Shown here: positions 26,668 to 34,768 of the stretch, in pieces
Layout of the letters: the number at the start of each line of letters is the position of its first letter
Numbering within the stretch: position 1 is the first letter of the stretch
Assembly: GCF_004765805.1 (NCBI RefSeq)
Contig: NZ_SBIU01000003.1
Coordinates: forward strand, 62,001-126,000
Direction: 5' to 3'
Source of the DNA: Halorussus halobius
Lineage (GTDB): Archaea; Halobacteriota; Halobacteria; Halobacteriales; Haladaptataceae
Length of the DNA: 64,000 bases
Position numbers and translations under genes: made by a program
Notes under the pieces: generated by a model
The model's database searches: none
What the model saw: the letters and a program-made list of their open reading frames with translations, nothing else
Told to the model about the DNA's origin: nothing

Positions 26668-26707
26668 CGAGCGACCGGGGAGAAAGCGATTTGTACCGTT
26701 CCGATAG

Positions 26708-26971
26708 TTAGCAGGGGATCAACGGGTCGTTACACGGGTCAGGACTGATAGGGATGTCGCCGCCACCGCCGCCACAGAGCGGCGACACGCCGCCCTGTAG
26801 CCTGAATGGACAGTCGTTGTTCGCCGTGACGACGTCGACCTGGGTGGCACCGTCGTCGGGCGTCACCTGCTGGGCGGCCTGACTGTCGGCAGCGGCCACG
26901 CCGCCGGTGATGCCCGCGAGCAACACGAATGCCGCGAGTCCGAGTTTCGCCGTTTTCCGTATCATGGTCAT
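26708..26971 (-). CDS. Secreted four-cysteine, glycine-rich peptide (copy 2)
   Basis: 87 residues. The signal MTMIRKTAKLGLAAFVLLAG is nearly identical to copy 1, cut near AAADS. The mature chain keeps DDGATQVDVVTANNDCP (compare NDGATQIDVVTSDNSCP in copy 1), Cys-x11-Cys, a five-glycine run and Cys-x6-Cys at the end. Conservation of the cysteine frame while other residues drift suggests selection for two disulfides in a secreted peptide. No export or immunity gene is adjacent. Function unknown. Confidence 0.75.
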   Translation of the reverse strand: MTMIRKTAKLGLAAFVLLAGITGGVAAADSQAAQQVTPDDGATQVDVVTANNDCPFRLQGGVSPLCGGGGGDIPISPDPCNDPLIPC

Positions 26972-27120
26972 CGGTAACTGGTTTCTATCCAGCCACCCGA
27001 CGTTGTATTCTCACACCTGAAGTATTTTTTCATAGAAATATCTACTATAATTCTACGTATAGCAGCGTGGTCGTGAGCTCCGACTCGAACCACCGAACGA
27101 AAAGGGGAGCGTGGGCTCCG

Positions 27121-27354
27121 TTACGTGTACTCGTCGCAGTCCCCGTAGTACTCGCCCGTACTGGGGTCGTACCGGCAGTCACAGTCGATCGGGTCGACGC
27201 AGTAGTCGAACGTGCCGACGTCGTCGGGCGTCGTCACGAGGTCGGCCCCGGCGTCGGCCGAGGTGTCGGCGACGGTCGCCCCCGCTCCGACGCCCGCGAG
27301 CAGGGTCGTGGTTGCCAGCGCCAGCAGCGTGGTGTACAGGATTGCTTTCTTCAT
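27121..27354 (-). CDS. Secreted four-cysteine acidic peptide (divergent member)
   Basis: 77 residues. The signal is MKKAILYTTLLALATTTLLAG with a cut near GATVAD. The mature part is acidic and also carries four cysteines, but arranged YCVDPIDCDC and GDCDEYT at the C-terminus and without the glycine run. Same strand, similar size and the same neighbourhood as the two glycine-rich copies, so probably a distant relative or functional partner. A perfect hairpin lies just before the start codon. Confidence 0.65.
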   Translation of the reverse strand: MKKAILYTTLLALATTTLLAGVGAGATVADTSADAGADLVTTPDDVGTFDYCVDPIDCDCRYDPSTGEYYGDCDEYT

Positions 27355-27365
27355 GGTGTTCTCAC

Positions 27366-27382
27366 GGGTGCGTGCGGCACCC
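27366..27382 (-). promoter_or_regulatory. Hairpin in the leader of the acidic peptide gene
   Basis: GGGTGC and GCACCC flank a five-base loop, 12 bases upstream of the ATG and downstream of AT-rich promoter sequence (TTTAATAATG near 27403-27412). It could be an operator or an RNA hairpin limiting translation. Confidence 0.4.
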
Positions 27383-27445
27383 AGGAAACATTATCCACGA
27401 AAACATTATTAAACTAATGGCTAGAAACGTGGAATATTATGGGGC

Positions 27446-27470
27446 GCGAGTCGAACGCTGTTCGACTCGC
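27446..27470. terminator. Perfect 11-bp hairpin downstream of aspS
   Basis: GCGAGTCGAAC and GTTCGACTCGC surround a three-base loop. It lies about 125 bases beyond the aspS stop and before the promoter of the acidic peptide gene. On the minus strand it is followed by an AT-rich tract, compatible with a terminator or an RNA processing site. Confidence 0.45.
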
Positions 27471-27595
27471 GGGAGCGACTCGCAGAGACGAGACAGCAGC
27501 CGACACCGCGAGGCGCGGACGCCTGCGGTCACGTCGGACGCCGGGAGGCGTCTCACACCACGTTCGCGGCTGGAACCTTCTACTCCCGGAGACCG

Positions 27596-28897
27596 TCAGG
27601 GCGAGAGCCGCTGGCGGTCCCGCGGGAACAGCACGGCCTCGCGGATGTTCTCCAAGCCCAACATCGTCATCACGAGTCGCTCGCCGCCCAGACCCCACCC
27701 GGCGTGGGGCGGCATGCCGTACTTGAACATCTTGGTGTAGTACTCGAACGCCTCGGGGTCGAGGCCCTGCTGTTCGAAGCCCTCGACGAGCCGGTCGTAG
27801 CGGTGTTCGCGCTGGCCGCCCGAGACGAGCTCCATGTTCGGAGCCATCAGGTCGAAGCCCGTCGAGAGGTCGGGGTCGTCGTCGTGGTCCTTGATGTAGA
27901 AGGGCTTGATCTCGCTGGGCCAGTCGGTGACGAAGTAGTGGCTCCCGACGTCCTCGCCGAGCGCCTTCTCGCCCTCGGTCGGCAGGTCGTCGCCCCACAC
28001 CAGTTGCTCGTCGAGCGCGCCCGTCGCGTTGATGCGCTCGATGGCCTCCTCGTAGGAGAGCCGGGGGAACTCGCCCGACGGGGCCTCGAAGTCCTCGTAG
28101 CCCAGTGCTTCGAGCTGCTCCTCGCAGTTCTCGGCGACGCCCTCGTAGGCGGCCTTCACGACGGTCTCGCAGGCGTCCATGGCGTCGTGGTGGTCGTAGA
28201 AGGCGCTCTCGAAGTCGATGGAGGTCGCCTCGTTGAGGTGGCGGGGCGTGTTGTGTTCCTCGGCCCGGAAGATGGGGCCGATCTCGAACACCCGTTCGAG
28301 GCCGGAGCCGACCATCAGCTGCTTGAACAGCTGGGGCGACTGGTTCATGAACGCCTCCTGCCCGAAGTAGGTGATGGGGAACAGCTCGGTGCCGCCCTCG
28401 GTGCCCGTCGCCACGATCTTGGGCGTGTTTATCTCCGTGCAACCGAGGTCGCGGAACGCCTCGCGGGCCGACCGCAGGACCTCCGCGCGAATCTCGAAGA
28501 CGGCCTTGGATTCGGCCTTCCGGAGGTCGAGGGTGCGGTTGTCCAGTCGAGTCGAGAGGTCAGCGTCGACCTTGCCCGAGGGGTCGAGCGGGAGTTCGGG
28601 GTCGGCCTCGGCGACGACCTCGACCGACTCGGGGACGATTTCGACGCCGGTCGGGGCTCGCTCCTCGGCCTCGACGTCGCCCGAGACCTGCACGACGCTC
28701 TCGCGGTTGACGTTCGTGCCGGTCTCGACGAGGTCGTCGTCCATCTCGTCTTTCTCGAACTTGACCTGAATCTTGCCGGTGGTGTCCCGGACGATGAGGA
28801 ATGCGATGCCGCCGAGGTCGCGTATCTCGTGGGCCCAGCCGGCGACCGTCGCGCTGTCGCCGGGTTCGGCGTCCGCCGCGTACGTTCGGTCTTCCAT
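27596..28897 (-). CDS. aspS: Aspartyl-tRNA synthetase (archaeal type)
   Basis: 433 residues from [14 protein letters not shown]. An OB-fold anticodon domain (about 15-105) leads into the class II core: motif 2 around [21 protein letters not shown] and motif 3 in [28 protein letters not shown] at the C-terminus. It charges tRNA-Asp, and in archaea lacking AsnRS often tRNA-Asn as well. The start is set by a TATA-like box (GCGTTTAAGA) 24 bases upstream; a further upstream in-frame start would lie inside that box. Confidence 0.95.
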   Translation of the reverse strand: MEDRTYAADAEPGDSATVAGWAHEIRDLGGIAFLIVRDTTGKIQVKFEKDEMDDDLVETGTNVNRESVVQVSGDVEAEERAPTGVEIVPESVEVVAEADPELPLDPSGKVDADLSTRLDNRTLDLRKAESKAVFEIRAEVLRSAREAFRDLGCTEINTPKIVATGTEGGTELFPITYFGQEAFMNQSPQLFKQLMVGSGLERVFEIGPIFRAEEHNTPRHLNEATSIDFESAFYDHHDAMDACETVVKAAYEGVAENCEEQLEALGYEDFEAPSGEFPRLSYEEAIERINATGALDEQLVWGDDLPTEGEKALGEDVGSHYFVTDWPSEIKPFYIKDHDDDPDLSTGFDLMAPNMELVSGGQREHRYDRLVEGFEQQGLDPEAFEYYTKMFKYGMPPHAGWGLGGERLVMTMLGLENIREAVLFPRDRQRLSP

Positions 28898-28920
28898 ACG
28901 CGTGGATTCTGTCGGGCCGG

Positions 28921-28930
28921 TCTTAAACGC
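28921..28930 (-). promoter_or_regulatory. TATA box of aspS
   Basis: GCGTTTAAGA on the minus strand, 24 bases before the ATG, implies a leaderless aspS message. Confidence 0.6.
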
Positions 28931-28996
28931 GGTCATTTGAATCGGGCGGCCGTCGCGAGCGAGCCCCGGTCACTCTACCGGGCGTGTGCCAACTCG

Positions 28997-29797
28997 TCAC
29001 TCGATGTCCGTCCGGCCGAACCACCACGCGCTTACCGCCACGAGGACGGCCGTTCCGGCGAGCAGGACGGCCGCGCCCGCCAGGTCGTACTCGCCCGAGA
29101 CCAGCACGGCGGTCGGGTCGTAGTACCGGGTCGGGCTGACCGCGCCCAGCAACCCCACGTCGGCGGCCCCGCTGACGGTCTCCAGCAAGAAGAGACCGAA
29201 GATGGCACCGAGGCCCCCGCGCTTGGCCACGTCCGAGTCGCCGACCGCGACCGAGAGGACGAGCCCGATGGCACCGCAGGCCAGCAGGTAGGGAATCGAC
29301 AGCAGGTGGACCGCCGCGAGGTCGGCGGCCGGAACCGACTCGCCGATGACGAGCACGCTGGCGTACACCACCGCACCGACCACGAGGTTGAGTGCGAGGA
29401 CGCCCGGCACCAGCGAGAGGAACTTCTCGACCACGACCCGGCGGCGGGTGACGGGCGCGGCGAGCAACACGTCCATCCGGCCGCGCTCGACGTCGCCCGC
29501 GACGAGGCCGCCCGCCTGATAGGCGACGTAGACGCCCAGCATCAGCAGCCAGAAGAACTGGTAGAGCTCCACCGCCAGAAAGCCCTCGATGGTCGCGATG
29601 GAGAACGCGCCGGTCGCGCCGAACGCCGCCTGCATCGCGGGCGGCAGGCTCGCCACGTAGGCGTCGAGGTCCGCGCCCGAATTGGCGATGGAGGGGAACA
29701 GCCCGACGAACAGCACCGACATGACCGCCAGCAGGACCGCCAGCACCAGCGCGCCCGTGAGGCGGCGCTCGGCCTCGTACTCGGCGATGTCAAGCAT
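28997..29797 (-). CDS. ABC-2 type exporter permease
   Basis: 266 residues with about six transmembrane helices (first at about 15-35) and the long extracytoplasmic loop after helix 1 (ANSGADLDAYVASLPPAMQAAF) typical of ABC-2 permeases of the NatB/Nod type. VERGRMDVLLAAPVTRRRVVVEKF is the usual cytoplasmic coupling stretch. Its start overlaps the ATPase gene stop by eight bases, so the two subunits are translated together. Substrate unknown; lipids, drugs or peptides are all possible for this class. Confidence 0.88.
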   Translation of the reverse strand: MLDIAEYEAERRLTGALVLAVLLAVMSVLFVGLFPSIANSGADLDAYVASLPPAMQAAFGATGAFSIATIEGFLAVELYQFFWLLMLGVYVAYQAGGLVAGDVERGRMDVLLAAPVTRRRVVVEKFLSLVPGVLALNLVVGAVVYASVLVIGESVPAADLAAVHLLSIPYLLACGAIGLVLSVAVGDSDVAKRGGLGAIFGLFLLETVSGAADVGLLGAVSPTRYYDPTAVLVSGEYDLAGAAVLLAGTAVLVAVSAWWFGRTDIE

Positions 29798-30734
29798 CCC
29801 GCTCGCCTCCCGCGACCGCCGACCGCTCCGGGCCGACCGCACGGCCGTCGGAGTGCTCGCCGTAAAAGCGCATGAACACGTCTTCGAGGGGCGCTTCCTC
29901 GACGTCGAGGTCACGGACCCGGTAGTTCTGGAGGTGGTCGAGCAGCGCGTCGTACTCCCCGGTGAACATGAACGAGGCGGTACCCCGCTCGGCGTCGACG
30001 TCGAGGTCGTGGACGCCCGCGAACGCGAACTCCCCGGGGTCGAGGCTGTCCTCGACCGCGACCGAGACGTGCTTGCCGCTCCGGTCGAGCAGGTCCTCGA
30101 CGCCCTCCAGCGCGGCCAGACGGCCGTCACGGACGATGCCCACGCGGTCACAGACCTTCCGGACCTCGCTCAGGATGTGACTGGAGAAGAAGACGGTGGT
30201 GCCCCGGTCCCGTTCCTCGCGGACGAACTCGTAGAGCCGTTCCTGCATCAGAGGGTCGAGTCCCGACGTGGGCTCGTCCATGATGACGAGGTCGGGGTCG
30301 TGCATGAACGTCAACACGAGCGCGAGCTTCTGGCGGTTGCCCGTGGAGTACTCGCCCACTTCGCGGTCGACCGGCGCGTCGAACAGGTCGAGGAGGTCGT
30401 CGCTGCGCTCGTCGCCCTTCAGGTCGGCGTGATACTCGACGAGCCGCCGGCCGGTCACGCCCTCGTCGAATCCGGGGTCGCTCGGGAGGTAGCCGAGCCG
30501 TCGCTTGGCCGCGACGAGCGCGGACTCGTCGGTCACGTCCCGGCCGAGCACGGTCGCCGAGCCGGCGGTCGGCGAGAGCAGCCCCAGCAGGGTCCGGATG
30601 GCCGTCGTCTTGCCCGCGCCGTTCGGCCCGAGGAAGCCGAACACCTCGCCCGACTCGACCTCGAACGAGAGACCCTCGATGCCCCGCGTGTCGCCGTAGT
30701 ACTTCGTGAGCCCCGAGGTTTCTATCGCGCCCAT
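29790..30734 (-). CDS. ABC exporter ATP-binding protein
   Basis: 314 residues. Walker A is GPNGAGKTT, the signature region reads VGEYSTGNRQKLALVLTFM, Walker B is LVIMDEPTSGLD and the switch histidine is in FFSSHILSEV. The C-terminal DUF4162-like region follows. It powers the ABC-2 permease encoded next. The canonical LSGGQ is replaced by YSTGN, which is common in this subfamily. Promoter sequence lies in the short gap to the divergent Lrp gene. Confidence 0.93.
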   Translation of the reverse strand: MGAIETSGLTKYYGDTRGIEGLSFEVESGEVFGFLGPNGAGKTTAIRTLLGLLSPTAGSATVLGRDVTDESALVAAKRRLGYLPSDPGFDEGVTGRRLVEYHADLKGDERSDDLLDLFDAPVDREVGEYSTGNRQKLALVLTFMHDPDLVIMDEPTSGLDPLMQERLYEFVREERDRGTTVFFSSHILSEVRKVCDRVGIVRDGRLAALEGVEDLLDRSGKHVSVAVEDSLDPGEFAFAGVHDLDVDAERGTASFMFTGEYDALLDHLQNYRVRDLDVEEAPLEDVFMRFYGEHSDGRAVGPERSAVAGGERDA

Positions 30735-30838
30735 GGGTCCAGTCTACGAACAGGGGCGGTTTCAGGTTTGGGTCCCCGTCGGTCGGCGCGCTCGCGAAAG
30801 CGAAACGGTTCTGTCTGCGGGAGCGAAATCCATCCCGT

Positions 30839-31339
30839 ATGGGCGACGACCGTCTCGACGACCTCGACAAGTACATCATCCACGCGCTCCAGTGCGACGC
30901 CCGGAAGACCTCCACGAGCACCATCGCCGAGCACGCGGACGTGTCGGCCAGCACCGTTCGACACCGCATCCGGAAGATGGAGGACGCCGGCATCATCAGC
31001 GGCTACCACCCCTCGATCGACTACGAGAAGGCGGGGTTCCAGCTCCACACGCTCGTCGTCTGCACCGCCCAGATTCCCGAGCGCGAGGAGCTCGCCAGGC
31101 GCGCGAAGGAGGTCGAGGGCGTGGTCGCCGTCCGGGAGGTGATGACCGGCCACGAGAACATCCACGTCGAGGTCATCGGGACCGACGGCGACGACCTGCG
31201 CCGCATCGGCCAGGAGCTCGACGCGCTCGGGCTCGAAATCGAGGACGAGGACCTGATACGCGACGAGTACGAGAACCCCTACGAGGGGTTCCGGACGGTC
31301 GACGCCGACGAGGACTGCCAGGGCGGCGACGCTACGTGA
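30839..31339 (+). CDS. Lrp/AsnC-family transcription regulator
   Basis: 166 residues. The winged helix (LDDLDKYIIHALQCDARKTSTSTIAEHADVSASTVRHRIRKMEDAGII) is followed by a beta-alpha-beta-beta-alpha-beta RAM domain (FQLHTLVVCTAQIPEREELARRAKEVEGVVAVREVMTGHENIHVEVIG), which binds amino acids or other small effectors and makes oligomers. It may control the amino-acid permease that follows on the same strand, or the divergent ABC exporter; this is inference from position. Confidence 0.9.
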   Translation: MGDDRLDDLDKYIIHALQCDARKTSTSTIAEHADVSASTVRHRIRKMEDAGIISGYHPSIDYEKAGFQLHTLVVCTAQIPEREELARRAKEVEGVVAVREVMTGHENIHVEVIGTDGDDLRRIGQELDALGLEIEDEDLIRDEYENPYEGFRTVDADEDCQGGDAT

Positions 31340-31680
31340 CCCTATTACCGATTTGTGAATAATTATGCCTTATATTGACGAACCGGGGACATAGTCGGGT
31401 CTCTTATGGTGGTCCGGCGAGAACGCTCTCGTGACGAAGACATGAATTCGAAACGCCAACAGGTACGGGTCCGACTCTCGCGGTTCGCCGGCGTCCGCGG
31501 TCGACGACGAACGTCGCGCGCTCGCCCCGACGGAGGTGAACCCGGATGTTCCGAAACGGGCGGGCCGCCGGGCTGAGCGCCGACGCGGTCCGGGCGACCG
31601 CCGGCGGGATGCGGGGGTCGAGCGCGGTCGGGAGCGCGGAGCGACCCGACCCCGCGGCCGGGAGCGGGAGGTAATCCGCC
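31340..31680. other. Intergenic region upstream of the permease
   Basis: The left third is AT-rich (GAATAATTATGCCTTATATT, from about 31358) and should hold the permease promoter; another box, CTCTTATGG, lies near 31401. A 44-codon frame from the ATG at 31442 is arginine-rich and not convincing as a gene. The right part is GC-rich and featureless. If the promoter is at either AT-rich site, the permease message has a leader of roughly 250 bases, long for a haloarchaeon. Confidence 0.45.
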
Positions 31681-33915
31681 ATGGGAAAGGAACTCGAACG
31701 CGACCTCGGCCTGTTCGCGGTCATCGCCATCAGCATCGGCGCGATGATCGGCAGCGGCATCTTCATCCTGCCCGCGCTCGCGCTCGAAATCGCGGGTCCG
31801 GCGGTCATCCTCGCGTACCTGGTCGCCGGGGTGCTCGTCCTCCCGGCGGCGCTGAGCAAGGCCGAGATGGCGACCGCGATGCCCGAAGCCGGCGGGACGT
31901 ACATCTACATCGAGCGCGGGATGGGGCCGCTGTTGGGCACCATCGCCGGGCTCGGGACGTGGTTCTCGCTGTCGTTCAAGGGCGCGCTCGCGCTGGTCGG
32001 CGGGGTCCCGTACCTCGTCGTGCTGTTGGACCTGCCGGTGACGCCCGTGGCGCTCGGGCTGGCGGTCCTGCTCATCGGGGTGAACTTACTGGGGGCGAAG
32101 CAGACCGGCCGCCTGCAGGTCGGCATCGTCGTCGTGATGCTGGCCGCGCTGGTCTACTTCGTCGCGGGCGGCACCGGCTCCATCCAGCCCGCCCAGTACG
32201 AGGGCTTTTTCGACAAAGGGGCCGGCGGCGTGCTGGCCGCGACCGGGCTGGTGTTCGTCTCGTACGCGGGCGTGACCAAGATCGCCAGCGTCGCCGAGGA
32301 AATCGAAGACCCCGGCCGGAACATCCCGCTGGGCATCCTCGGCTCGCTGGGATTCACCACGATACTGTACGTCCTCATCGTGTCCGTGGTGGTCGGCATC
32401 GTCCCCGGCTCGGAGCTGTCGGGGTCGCTGACGCCGATGGCCGACGCCGCGCAGGTCGCGCTCGACAGCACGGGCGTAATCGTCGTGGTGGTCGCGGCGG
32501 TGCTGGCGCTGGTGAGCACTGCGAACGCCGGCCTGCTGTCGTCGTCGCGGTACCCGTTCGCCATGAGCCGCGACGGGCTGATGCCCGACTCGCTGGGCAC
32601 CGTCAGCGACCGGACCAACACGCCGTCGCTGGCGATATCGCTCACCGGCGCGGTGATGCTGGTGCTCATCGCGTTCGTCCCGGTGCTGGAGATAGCGAAA
32701 CTCGCCAGCGCGTTCCAGATACTCGTGTTCGTGCTGGTGAACGTCGCGCTCGTGGCGTTCCGCGAGGGCGACGTCGAGGGGTACGACCCCGAGTTCAGGT
32801 CGCCGCTGTACCCGTGGACGCAGGCGTTCGGCGCGGTCGGCGGCCTCGTCCTCCTGACCCAGATGGGGACGATACCAATCCTCGGTGCGGTCGTCATCAC
32901 GCTCGGGTCGGTCGCGTGGTACTACACCTACGTCCGGGGTCGCATCGACCGCGAGGGCGTCGCCAGGGACGTCGTGCGCCGGTCGGTCGGTCGCCGGGTC
33001 GTCGAGCAGACCCGCTCGACGGTCGACGACAGCGACGACTACGAGGTCCTGGTCCCAATCACCGAGGGGACCAGCGAGCGACGCGAGTCCGCCCTCCTGG
33101 GCATCGCGGCGGGGCTCGTCGGCCAGCGCGACGGGCGGGTCCGCGTGGTCCAGTTCGACGAAGTGCCCGACCAGACGCCGCTCGAACGCGCCTCGGCCGA
33201 GCAGTCGCCGGCCGACGTGGCGTTCGAGGAGCGAACCGACCGGCTGGCGGCGGACGTGGACGTGCCGGTCGAGTACGGCGAGATCGTGAGCCACGACACC
33301 AGACACGCCATCGTCAACTTCGCCGACCACCACGGCTCGGACCTCATCGTCCTCGAACGGGACGCGACGCCCCTGCGGTTCGGGCTCGTCCGCAACGACT
33401 TCGAGTGGATAATCGACCACGCGCCCTGCGACGTCGTCGCGGTCGGCGAGGACGTGGTCGGGGCCGACGAGTACGACGTCGAGGCCGACCACGTGCTGGC
33501 GCTGGTCACCGACCGCGGCCCCTACGACCCGCTGAAGGTCGAAATCGCCGACGCGCTCGCCAGCGAGGGCGACGCGACCATCCAACTGCTCTACCCCGTC
33601 TCGCCCGACGCCAGCACGCAGCGCCGGGAGACGATTCGGGAGTACCACGACGAACTCGCGTCGGTGTGCTCGGTCCCCGTCGAGTCCGTCCTCGTCGAGT
33701 CCGATAGCGACCGATTCGAGGAACTGAGCGACGCGACCGGGGCGGTCGACCTCGTCATCGTGGGCGACGACGGCGGGCGGGTTCGCCGGACGCTGTGGCG
33801 ACGCTCCCAGGACAGGCTCGCGGCCGACGCGCAGGCGGCGACGATTCAGGTCCACCCCCACGGCTCCGAGCGCCCCGGACTGCTCGGCCGAATCGTCGAG
33901 CGGCTGGCGTTCTGA
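31681..33915 (+). CDS. APC-family amino-acid permease with two C-terminal Usp domains
   Basis: 744 residues. The first 440 hold about twelve helices, with the APC signature at the start (LGLFAVIAISIGAMIGSGIFILP) and FVSYAGVTKIASVAEEIEDPGRNIP near residue 197. Two stress-protein-like domains follow, roughly 455-595 (ending SDLIVLERDATPLRFGLVRNDFEWIIDHAPCDVVAVG) and 598-740. The fusion probably lets the cytoplasmic Usp pair sense nucleotide and adjust transport; such fusions are known in haloarchaea. It follows an Lrp regulator. Substrate not identifiable, a neutral or cationic amino acid being likely. Confidence 0.9.
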   Translation: MGKELERDLGLFAVIAISIGAMIGSGIFILPALALEIAGPAVILAYLVAGVLVLPAALSKAEMATAMPEAGGTYIYIERGMGPLLGTIAGLGTWFSLSFKGALALVGGVPYLVVLLDLPVTPVALGLAVLLIGVNLLGAKQTGRLQVGIVVVMLAALVYFVAGGTGSIQPAQYEGFFDKGAGGVLAATGLVFVSYAGVTKIASVAEEIEDPGRNIPLGILGSLGFTTILYVLIVSVVVGIVPGSELSGSLTPMADAAQVALDSTGVIVVVVAAVLALVSTANAGLLSSSRYPFAMSRDGLMPDSLGTVSDRTNTPSLAISLTGAVMLVLIAFVPVLEIAKLASAFQILVFVLVNVALVAFREGDVEGYDPEFRSPLYPWTQAFGAVGGLVLLTQMGTIPILGAVVITLGSVAWYYTYVRGRIDREGVARDVVRRSVGRRVVEQTRSTVDDSDDYEVLVPITEGTSERRESALLGIAAGLVGQRDGRVRVVQFDEVPDQTPLERASAEQSPADVAFEERTDRLAADVDVPVEYGEIVSHDTRHAIVNFADHHGSDLIVLERDATPLRFGLVRNDFEWIIDHAPCDVVAVGEDVVGADEYDVEADHVLALVTDRGPYDPLKVEIADALASEGDATIQLLYPVSPDASTQRRETIREYHDELASVCSVPVESVLVESDSDRFEELSDATGAVDLVIVGDDGGRVRRTLWRRSQDRLAADAQAATIQVHPHGSERPGLLGRIVERLAF

Positions 33916-33922
33916 ACGAAAC

Positions 33923-34621
33923 TCAGGCCTCTTTCGCGCCCTCGACGGTCTCGCGGACCGCGTCGACGCCCTCGTCGTGGACCAGGTCGCCGACGACCAC
34001 GGTGTCGGCGTGCCGTCCCATCTCGCGGGCCGTCTCGTAGTCGTGGACGCCGCCGCCGTAGAACAGCGCGGACTCGTCGAGCGCGTCGGCGGCGGCCGCG
34101 ACGAGTTCGGGGTCGCCGAAGGTGCCCGAGTACTCGACGTAGACGACGGGCTGGCCCAGCTGGTGCTCGGCCACCTCGGCGTAGGCCGCGACGTCCTCGG
34201 CCGAGAGGTCGCAGTCGGCCTCGGTGTACTCGGCCACGCTGGCCTCGGGGTTGAGGACGACGTACCCCTCGGCGTGGGTCCGCGACCAGTCGACGTCGTC
34301 CATCCGCACCCACTCCTTGTGCGCGCCCGCGAGCCAGAACGGGTCGCCCGCGTTCAGCACCGTGGGCACGAGGTAGCCGTCGAGTTCCTCGCGCTCGACC
34401 ACGACGGCCGGGTTCGACGGCTCCTGATAGACGGGCACGTCGTAGGTGCCACAGGCAGCGATGACTCGCTCCATCTTCTCCTCGGTCATCCCGGTCGTCC
34501 CGCCGATTTCGAGCGCGTCGGTGCCGGTCTCGCAGACGTCCTCGAACGTCTCGCCCGGCGCGAGGCTCTTGTCGGGGTCCAGCTTGACGACGTGCTCCCA
34601 GTCGGCCCACGGTGTACTCAT
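33923..34621 (-). CDS. Geranylgeranylglyceryl phosphate synthase
   Basis: 232 residues with a TIM-barrel layout. [16 protein letters not shown] opens it, [16 protein letters not shown] provides the first phosphate-site strand, and [15 protein letters not shown] with [13 protein letters not shown] completes the GGGP synthase signature. It joins geranylgeranyl diphosphate to glycerol 1-phosphate, the first committed step of archaeal ether lipid synthesis. The start at MSTPWAD is preferred to an upstream ATG in the same frame. It converges on the permease with only seven bases between them. Confidence 0.9.
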   Translation of the reverse strand: MSTPWADWEHVVKLDPDKSLAPGETFEDVCETGTDALEIGGTTGMTEEKMERVIAACGTYDVPVYQEPSNPAVVVEREELDGYLVPTVLNAGDPFWLAGAHKEWVRMDDVDWSRTHAEGYVVLNPEASVAEYTEADCDLSAEDVAAYAEVAEHQLGQPVVYVEYSGTFGDPELVAAAADALDESALFYGGGVHDYETAREMGRHADTVVVGDLVHDEGVDAVRETVEGAKEA

Positions 34622-34768
34622 TGGCTGAGCTATCCCCGGTCGAGGCCAAAACATCTTCGAAACGAGGGGACGGTCGGCGGGCGGACGCGACTCCGCGCGG
34701 GCGTCGCGGGCCGACGGGACCGTTCGACACTTTCATGTCGGTCGTGTTCGTGCCCCCACGTATTCCAG

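Noticed and set aside
33977-34768. An N-terminal extension of the type IIG enzyme
   Set aside because: This part is the reverse-strand shadow of the GGGP synthase gene and lacks nuclease homology; the protein begins at 34769.
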